Shown: positions 6,737 to 11,617 of the stretch, in pieces
How positions within the stretch are numbered: the first letter of the stretch is position 1
Layout: each line of letters begins with the position of its first letter
Source: Ignavibacteriales bacterium CG12_big_fil_rev_8_21_14_0_65_30_8
GTDB lineage: Bacteria > Bacteroidota > Ignavibacteria > Ignavibacteriales > Ignavibacteriaceae
Direction: 5' to 3'
Assembly: GCA_002783525.1 (NCBI GenBank)
Contig: PFGS01000161.1
Span: 2,490 to 14,106, forward strand
Length of the DNA stretch: 11,617 nt
The notes under the pieces: model-generated
Database searches by the model: none
Seen by the model: the letters and a program-made list of their open reading frames with translations, nothing else
Told to the model about the DNA's origin: nothing
Position numbers and translations under genes: made by a program

Positions 6737-7732
6737 TTATTCCATCCTCATTTCACGGGTCATCAAATCGGTAGTTGCTTTTAACGGGTCCTTATTTTTA
6801 AATAAAATATTGTAAACTTCATTTGTAATAGGAGTATCTACTTTCATTTTTTTTGCAAGCTGGGCTGCCGATTTACTTGTCATAACACCCTCGGCAACCA
6901 TTGTCATTTCTTTTAACACTTGTTTTAACTTTTTTCCTTTTCCAATTTGCTCACCTACAAATCTGTTTCTACTGTGTTTACTCATACAGGTTACAATTAA
7001 GTCACCCATACCAGATAGACCTGCAAATGTTTCTGGCTGTGCACCCATTGAAATACCCAATCTTGAAATTTCAGCAACACCTCTTGTCATTATAGCAGCT
7101 TTAGTATTATCGCCAAATTTTAATCCGTCAATTATTCCAGCTCCAATGGCAATTACATTTTTAAATGCTCCTCCAAGTTCAACACCAAGAACATCAGTTG
7201 AAGAATATGTCCTGAAGTAAGATGTAATAAAAGCACTTTGAATTGTTTTTGAGGTATCAAAATCTTTAGATGCAGTAACAACTGTTGTTGGAATTCTTCT
7301 GCTAACTTCTTCTGCATGGCTTGGACCGGAGAGAACACCTATCTGATTTTCTGACAAAGTTGGGATAACATTTAAAACCATTTGAGACATAGTCAGCAAA
7401 GTATTATTTTCAATTCCTTTTGATACACTAACTAAAATTGAATTTTTTAATAAACTTTTATCAATCTTTTTAATTACACTTCTTAAAAATTGGGAAGGCA
7501 CAGCAAGCACAATAATATTTTTATCAGTAGCTGCATTATTAAGATTATGAGTGATGATCATTTCTTTAGGGATAGAAATGCCCGGCAGATAAGTTTTATT
7601 TTCTCTTTTTTTATCTAAAAATTTTGCGTAGTCGTTTTTATATTCCCAAAGAGTTACAGAATGCCTGTTGTAGTGTAAAAGAATAGCTAAAGTTGTTCCC
7701 CAACCGCCTGCCCCAAGAACGGAAATTCTCAT
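6737..7732 (-). CDS. gpsA: NAD(P)+-dependent sn-glycerol-3-phosphate dehydrogenase
   Basis: GpsA reduces dihydroxyacetone phosphate to sn-glycerol 3-phosphate, the backbone for phospholipids, in the cytoplasm. The 331 residues match the usual length. The Rossmann dinucleotide loop GAGGWGTTLA lies at 7-16. LAVPSQ (76-81) and SVSKGIE (102-108) follow, and SGPSHAEE is at 135-142. The catalytic-domain motif GGAFKNVIAIGAG (187-199) contains the probable catalytic lysine K191. FAGLSGMGDL (236-245), the SRNR turn (254-257) and VAEGV (279-283) complete the signature. The ATG at 7732 has no visible Shine-Dalgarno site and lies 12 bp after the plsY stop, so it is probably translated from the same mRNA. 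Its product is a direct substrate of PlsY, so the pairing makes metabolic sense. It converges on dgt with one intervening base. Confidence 0.97.
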   Translation of the reverse strand: MRISVLGAGGWGTTLAILLHYNRHSVTLWEYKNDYAKFLDKKRENKTYLPGISIPKEMIITHNLNNAATDKNIIVLAVPSQFLRSVIKKIDKSLLKNSILVSVSKGIENNTLLTMSQMVLNVIPTLSENQIGVLSGPSHAEEVSRRIPTTVVTASKDFDTSKTIQSAFITSYFRTYSSTDVLGVELGGAFKNVIAIGAGIIDGLKFGDNTKAAIMTRGVAEISRLGISMGAQPETFAGLSGMGDLIVTCMSKHSRNRFVGEQIGKGKKLKQVLKEMTMVAEGVMTSKSAAQLAKKMKVDTPITNEVYNILFKNKDPLKATTDLMTREMRME

Positions 7733-7744
7733 AATAAAATTTTA

Positions 7745-8410
7745 TTATTTTTTCTTTCTGGAAAAGCTAAATTTATTTTCATTTCCGCTTAGTAATCTGG
7801 CTATGTTTTTTCTATGAGTAAATATTACCAAAGCTGAAAGCGGAACTATAAAAAATATTAATGTATGATATCCCGGAATGTTAACCTGAAATATATTTTC
7901 TCTTATAACTAATACCAGCGGTACTGAAATTGCAGCAAATATGGAACCAAGAGAAACATATCTTGAGATAGAAACAACAAGTACAAATACTCCAACTGCA
8001 ATTAACATATCAATAGTAATTAAGAACAGAAGCATTCCCATTGCTGTTGCAATTCCTTTACCACCCTTAAAGCCTGCAAAGATAGTCCAAATGTGACCAA
8101 TAACTGCGGCACCACCTGCAATTATTTGAATTACAGTTAAATCATCAAAAGGAGTTGCATTATTAAATGGCATTGTACCAACAAATAGACGAGCAACAAC
8201 AACAACAGCAAGTGCGCCTTTTAAAGCATCCAAAAATATAACAGTAAGTCCTAGTTTAAAACCCAAAACTCTAATTACATTTGTTCCGCCGGCATTACCA
8301 CTACCATGTTCACGAATATCAATACCTTTAGCCATTTTACTTATAATAATGCTGTTAGGTATTGAACCTAAAAGATACGATATGATTATGAGTGCTGCTA
8401 GATTTATCAT
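7745..8410 (-). CDS. plsY: acyl-phosphate:glycerol-3-phosphate acyltransferase PlsY
   Basis: PlsY is an integral inner-membrane enzyme that transfers an acyl chain from acyl phosphate to glycerol 3-phosphate, giving lysophosphatidic acid. The 221-residue sequence is strongly hydrophobic. Segments at about 3-24, 52-75, 94-112, 125-147, 153-170 and 182-197 could cross or enter the membrane. All three family motifs are present: HGSGNAGGTNVIR (35-47), GFKGGKGIAT (113-122), and the C-terminal THRKNIARLLSGNE (198-211). DALKG (61-65) is also typical. The end is basic and Lys-rich. The ATG at 8410 lacks a Shine-Dalgarno site. The gene lies between ispD and gpsA on one strand. The 87-bp gap on the ispD side leaves room for an internal promoter, while gpsA follows after 12 bp. 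Confidence 0.96.
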   Translation of the reverse strand: MINLAALIIISYLLGSIPNSIIISKMAKGIDIREHGSGNAGGTNVIRVLGFKLGLTVIFLDALKGALAVVVVARLFVGTMPFNNATPFDDLTVIQIIAGGAAVIGHIWTIFAGFKGGKGIATAMGMLLFLITIDMLIAVGVFVLVVSISRYVSLGSIFAAISVPLVLVIRENIFQVNIPGYHTLIFFIVPLSALVIFTHRKNIARLLSGNENKFSFSRKKK

Positions 8411-8497
8411 GATAAACTATATTGTTAATTGTTTAACGAAATTACATATAAAAAGATTTATTTCCAATGTTAATTATACTAATGGCAAAAATAAAAG
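8411..8497 (-). promoter_or_regulatory. ispD-plsY spacer, possible internal promoter
   Basis: This 87-bp gap is the only sizeable break inside the ppdK-to-gpsA run. On the minus strand a TATAAT lies at 8478-8473, with a poor TTGTAA 19 bases upstream. A short inverted repeat GTTAA/TTAAC with a four-base loop (8424-8437) lies nearer plsY and would sit in its leader. The GTTAAT word recurs at 8470-8475. I recognise no known operator. plsY-gpsA may have a secondary promoter here. Confidence 0.25.
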
Positions 8498-9181
8498 TTA
8501 CAACTTTTTTCTAATTATTCTACGGAAAAGTTTAAGGTCTTCTTTTGTTGTGATCTTCATATTTATAGAAGAGCCTTCCACAAGGTGTATTTTTTTACCT
8601 ACTTTTTTCATTAAGCCTGATTCATCTGTCCCTGTAAAATTTTGTTTTTCTGCAAAACTAATAGCTTTTAAAAAATCCTTATATTTAAATATTTGTGGAG
8701 TTTGTATATAATGTACTTCCTTTCTATCTATATAATCTTTTATAAAATTCTTACCTATAACAAGTGTGTCTTTAGCTTTTATACTAACTACTGCGTTACC
8801 TTTTTTTACAGCAAATTTAATAGCATTATTTAGAATCTTTAAGTCCAGCAAAGCTCTTGCGGCATCATGGACAATTATTAAATCATCTTTCTTTGCTTCT
8901 AAATTTTTAAGACAATTAAATACAGAATCTTGTCTGGTTTTTCCACCGGCTACAACTAAACTTACTTTACTGAATTTATTCCCCTTTATTATCTTCCATA
9001 ATTTTATGTGATATTTTTCTTCAGCAGCTATAACAATATTATTTACGAGAGAAGATCTTTGAAATGTAGAAAGTGTATATGTTATTAATTCTTTACCATT
9101 GACTTTAATATATTGCTTAGGAATGGTATTACCACACCTAAACCCTCTGCCGCCAGCTGGTATTATTGCATAAGTTTTCAT
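8498..9181 (-). CDS. ispD: 2-C-methyl-D-erythritol 4-phosphate cytidylyltransferase
   Basis: IspD uses CTP and MEP to form CDP-methylerythritol, the third step of the non-mevalonate isoprenoid pathway. The 227 residues cover a full-length enzyme. The nucleotide-binding loop is IPAGGRGFRCG (7-17), followed by PKQY (21-24) with the conserved K22. R15 and K22 correspond to the two basic residues that contact the triphosphate. VHDAAR (104-109) supplies the catalytic-site D106. DRKEVHYIQTPQ (152-163) supplies R153 and T161. TGTDESGLM (183-191) and GSSINMKITTKEDL (203-216) with K209 complete the site. The residue after HDAAR is alanine where most family members have proline. The start codon overlaps the queA stop as ATGA, indicating coupled translation. 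Together with a window that shows no mevalonate gene, it suggests MEP-based isoprenoid synthesis. Confidence 0.95.
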   Translation of the reverse strand: MKTYAIIPAGGRGFRCGNTIPKQYIKVNGKELITYTLSTFQRSSLVNNIVIAAEEKYHIKLWKIIKGNKFSKVSLVVAGGKTRQDSVFNCLKNLEAKKDDLIIVHDAARALLDLKILNNAIKFAVKKGNAVVSIKAKDTLVIGKNFIKDYIDRKEVHYIQTPQIFKYKDFLKAISFAEKQNFTGTDESGLMKKVGKKIHLVEGSSINMKITTKEDLKLFRRIIRKKL

Positions 9182-10212
9182 TTGATAAGCATAGCATCGC
9201 CGTAGCTTAAAAATCTATATTTATCTTTCATGGCTTTTTTATAAGATTTTATCAGAAAATCATAACCTGCAAATGCACTTGCAAGCATAACTAAAGTTGA
9301 TTCAGGTGCATGAAAATTAGTAATTAAAATATCAGCGATTTTAAATTTATAAGGAGGATATAAAAACAAATCAGTCCAACCTCTGCTTGGTTTTACCATT
9401 CCAGCCGCAGTTATTGAAGATTCCAATGCTCTTGCTGTACTTGTACCAACAACAATTATTTTATTTTTTGAAATTTTAGCTTTGTTAATAGTTTCAGCAA
9501 CTTTGGGTGTAATTTCATAAAATTCAGAATCCATTTTATGTTTCGTAAGATCTTCAACTTCAACCGGACGAAATGTACCGAGACCAATATGTAAAATAAT
9601 AGGAACTATTTTAATTCCCTTTTTCTTTATTTTATTCAACAACTTATGTGTAAAATGCAAACCGGCAGTTGGAGCTGCTACTGCTCCATCAACTTTTGCA
9701 AAAACAGTTTGATAGTTGTCTTTGTCTGCAGGTTCAGCTTCTCTTTTAATATATGGTGGCAGGGGAGTGAGTCCTATTTTTTCTATTGCAGCAAAAACAT
9801 TTCCGGGTTGATTAAATCTAACTGTTCTTCCTCTAGAAGTTGTATTATCAATAACTTCACACCATAGCTTATCATTAAAATATATTTTGTTACCAATTCT
9901 TACTTTTCTGGCTGGATCAACAATTACATCCCAAATACAATCTTCTTCATTTAGTTCTCTTAACAAAAACACTTCTATCTTTGCATTTGTTTTTTCTTTC
10001 TTACCGTAAAGTCTTGCTTGAAACACTCTTGTTTCATTTACAACCATTACATCGCCCTTTGACATATAATTAATTACATCGGAAAACTTTTTATCTTCCA
10101 TTTCTTCTGTTTCTTTATCGAGGACAAGAAGTTTAGATTTATCCCTTGGAGAAACAGGATATTTGGCGATTAATGTTTTAGGAAAATTAAATTTAAAATC
10201 AGATAGCTTCAT
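9178..10212 (-). CDS. queA: S-adenosylmethionine:tRNA ribosyltransferase-isomerase
   Basis: QueA transfers and isomerises the ribose of SAM onto 7-aminomethyl-7-deazaguanine at the wobble position of GUN-anticodon tRNAs, giving epoxyqueuosine. The 344 residues fit the family. Motifs in order are IAKYPVSPRDKSKLLVLD (15-32), NETRVFQARL (59-68), GLTPLPPYI (147-155) and AAPTAGLHFT (179-188). These are followed by LHIGLGTFRPV (207-217), HKMDSEFY (225-232), VVGTSTARALES (254-265), and TNFHAPESTLVMLASAFAG (298-316). The family commonly has MHSE-like residues where MDSE is seen here. The ATG at 10212 is preceded by AAAGGA about ten bases upstream. The gene lies 23 bp after the ppdK stop and overlaps ispD by four bases. 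Its presence implies preQ1 is made or imported, but no queuosine partner gene is in this window. Confidence 0.97.
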   Translation of the reverse strand: MKLSDFKFNFPKTLIAKYPVSPRDKSKLLVLDKETEEMEDKKFSDVINYMSKGDVMVVNETRVFQARLYGKKEKTNAKIEVFLLRELNEEDCIWDVIVDPARKVRIGNKIYFNDKLWCEVIDNTTSRGRTVRFNQPGNVFAAIEKIGLTPLPPYIKREAEPADKDNYQTVFAKVDGAVAAPTAGLHFTHKLLNKIKKKGIKIVPIILHIGLGTFRPVEVEDLTKHKMDSEFYEITPKVAETINKAKISKNKIIVVGTSTARALESSITAAGMVKPSRGWTDLFLYPPYKFKIADILITNFHAPESTLVMLASAFAGYDFLIKSYKKAMKDKYRFLSYGDAMLIK

Positions 10213-10235
10213 ATCTTTAGCATCCTTTTATTTGT

Positions 10236-11617
10236 TTACTTATTTTTTATTTTACTATTTACCACTGCACGAGCAGCTGCAAGTCTTGCAATTGGTACTC
10301 TAAATGGAGAACAACTTACATAATTTAATCCTGTATTATAGCAGAATTCAACTGATTCAGGTTCGCCACCGTGTTCACCGCAGATACCTACTTTTAAATC
10401 AGGTCTTGTTTTTCTACCTTTTTCAGTACCCATTTTTACCAACTGACCAACTCCAGTTTGATCTAACACTTCAAAAGGATCATTATTAATCAAATCATTT
10501 TGAACATAAAGCGGTAAGAATTTACCTGCATCGTCTCTTGAAAGACCAAAAGTGGTTTGAGTAAGATCATTTGTACCAAAACTAAAGAACTCCGCTTTTT
10601 CTGCTATTTGATCAGCAGTTAGTGCAGCTCTTGGCAGCTCTATCATTGTTCCAACAAGATAATCTACTTTTACTTTCTTTTTTTGCATTACTTTTTCAGC
10701 AACACTTCTTACAATTTTTTCTTGTAATTTAAATTCATTTACATGACTAACTAAAGGAATCATAATTTCAGGTTTAACTTTTATTCCTTTCTTTTTAGCA
10801 TCACAAGCAGCTTCAATTATTGCCTGAGCCTGCATTTCTGTAATTTCTGGATAAACTACTCCAAGTCTGCAGCCTCTGAAACCCAGCATAGGATTAAATT
10901 CACTTAAGCTTGAAATTTTAGCATTTAAATCTTTCACATTAATTTTTAATTCTGAAGCAAGTTTCTTTATATCCTTTTCAGAATGAGGTAAAAACTCGTG
11001 CAAAGGCGGATCTAATGTTCTTATAGTAACTGGTCTTCCTTTCATAACTTTAAATATAGAATAAAAATCTTTTCTTTGAAGAGGAAGTAAAGCTGCTAGA
11101 GCTTTTTTTCTTTCTTCTACTGTGTTTGCAACTATCATTTTTCTAACTGACATAATTCTGTCTTCGTGAAAAAACATATGTTCAGTTCTGCAAAGTCCAA
11201 TTCCTTCAGCACCAAAGGCAATGGCATTTGCAGCCTGGTCTCCCTTATCAGCATTTGTTCTAACATTCATAGTTCTAATTTTGTCAGCCCAGTTCATTAA
11301 ACTGGCATAGGTTTTATAGACAGAAGATTTTTTTGGATCTATAGTTTTGGAAATTAATACTTGTATTACTTCTGATGGTATGGTTTCTAATTTTCCTAAT
11401 ATAACTTCACCGGTAGTTCCATCAATTGAAATGTAATCACTTTCTTTAACAACAACATTTTTTCCTTCAACTGTAAAGTTTCTTTTTTTGTAATCAATCT
11501 TTAAAGAGCTACAACCGGCAACGCAAACCTTACCCATCTGTCTTGCAACTAAAGCTGCGTGAGATGTCATTCCTCCTCGTGCAGTCAATATACCTTCTGA
11601 TGCATTCATACCTTCAA
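10236..11617 (-). CDS. ppdK: pyruvate, phosphate dikinase, C-terminal half (5' end outside window)
   Basis: PPDK interconverts pyruvate, ATP and phosphate with phosphoenolpyruvate, AMP and pyrophosphate through a swivelling phosphohistidine domain. The frame is open to the right edge, with two further codons and two bases visible beyond the first internal ATG at 11609, so the methionine there is not a start. About 459 residues are visible, roughly half of a full-length protein of about 880-900. The phosphohistidine motif GGMTSHAALVARQMGK is complete, with the catalytic histidine codon at 11561-11559. The PEP-binding barrel follows: GIGLCRTEHMFF, RTLDPPLHEFLP, MLGFRGCRLG, GTMIELPRAAL, and FGTNDLTQTTFG. 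The catalytic cysteine lies in GICGEHGGEPES. RTEHMFF and the PLHEFLP segment favour PPDK over PEP synthase. It is the first visible gene of the downstream operon, and the ATP-grasp domain lies outside the window. Confidence 0.96.
   Translation of the reverse strand, partial: EGMNASEGILTARGGMTSHAALVARQMGKVCVAGCSSLKIDYKKRNFTVEGKNVVVKESDYISIDGTTGEVILGKLETIPSEVIQVLISKTIDPKKSSVYKTYASLMNWADKIRTMNVRTNADKGDQAANAIAFGAEGIGLCRTEHMFFHEDRIMSVRKMIVANTVEERKKALAALLPLQRKDFYSIFKVMKGRPVTIRTLDPPLHEFLPHSEKDIKKLASELKINVKDLNAKISSLSEFNPMLGFRGCRLGVVYPEITEMQAQAIIEAACDAKKKGIKVKPEIMIPLVSHVNEFKLQEKIVRSVAEKVMQKKKVKVDYLVGTMIELPRAALTADQIAEKAEFFSFGTNDLTQTTFGLSRDDAGKFLPLYVQNDLINNDPFEVLDQTGVGQLVKMGTEKGRKTRPDLKVGICGEHGGEPESVEFCYNTGLNYVSCSPFRVPIARLAAARAVVNSKIKNK

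Noticed and set aside
7153..7338. Second minus-strand frame inside gpsA
   Set aside because: It overlaps the well-conserved GpsA frame throughout and has no independent signals.
8349..8711. Plus-strand open frame of 120 codons across the ispD-plsY gap
   Set aside because: It is antisense to the conserved ends of ispD and plsY, and the translation resembles no protein I know.
11607..11609. ATG at the right end as a start for the last gene
   Set aside because: The reading frame continues to the window edge, and the ATG lies only 16 codons before the catalytic histidine of PPDK, deep inside the protein.
1..11617. CRISPR arrays, insertion sequences, tRNAs, rRNAs or phage genes
   Set aside because: I read both strands for repeats, inverted ends and cloverleaf-like patterns and found none that I could support.

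Overview
The window is AT-rich (about one third G+C by eye) and gene-dense, with ten genes, two of them cut by the window edges. The housekeeping proteins are all easily recognised. The base composition, patchy Shine-Dalgarno sites, several non-ATG starts and a Ddl-like/GNAT/KamA cluster fit a low-GC member of the Bacteroidota/Chlorobi/Ignavibacteria group. Ignavibacteriales is my best guess. That placement rests on general impression, not on a phylogenetic marker.

Left part (1-3066, all minus strand): a compact four-gene unit, read right to left. It starts with two tandem ATP-grasp ligases related to D-Ala-D-Ala ligase, followed by a small GNAT acetyltransferase and a KamA-type radical SAM aminomutase that runs off the left edge. 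The ligase and GNAT genes overlap each other, and a good sigma70-like promoter lies just upstream of the first ligase. The first ligase appears to start at an ATT codon, about 64 codons upstream of the first TTG. The set looks like a small biosynthetic pathway: an amino acid is turned into a beta-amino acid, ligated and possibly N-acetylated. The product is unknown to me, and this is the most interesting part of the window.

Middle (3067-6735): recG (minus) and dgt (plus) diverge from a 96-bp spacer that holds a palindromic -10-like element. They encode the branch-migrating helicase RecG and a dGTP triphosphohydrolase-like HD enzyme.

Right part (6737-11617, all minus): a probable operon read as ppdK, queA, ispD, plsY, gpsA. 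PpdK (C-terminal half only here) interconverts pyruvate and PEP. QueA makes epoxyqueuosine in tRNA, and IspD acts in the MEP isoprenoid pathway. GpsA makes sn-glycerol 3-phosphate, which PlsY acylates as the first step of phospholipid synthesis. gpsA and dgt converge with a single base between their stop codons. I saw no mobile element, CRISPR array, tRNA or rRNA. No stretch above 300 bases lacks a gene; the longest gaps are 95, 96 and 87 bp.
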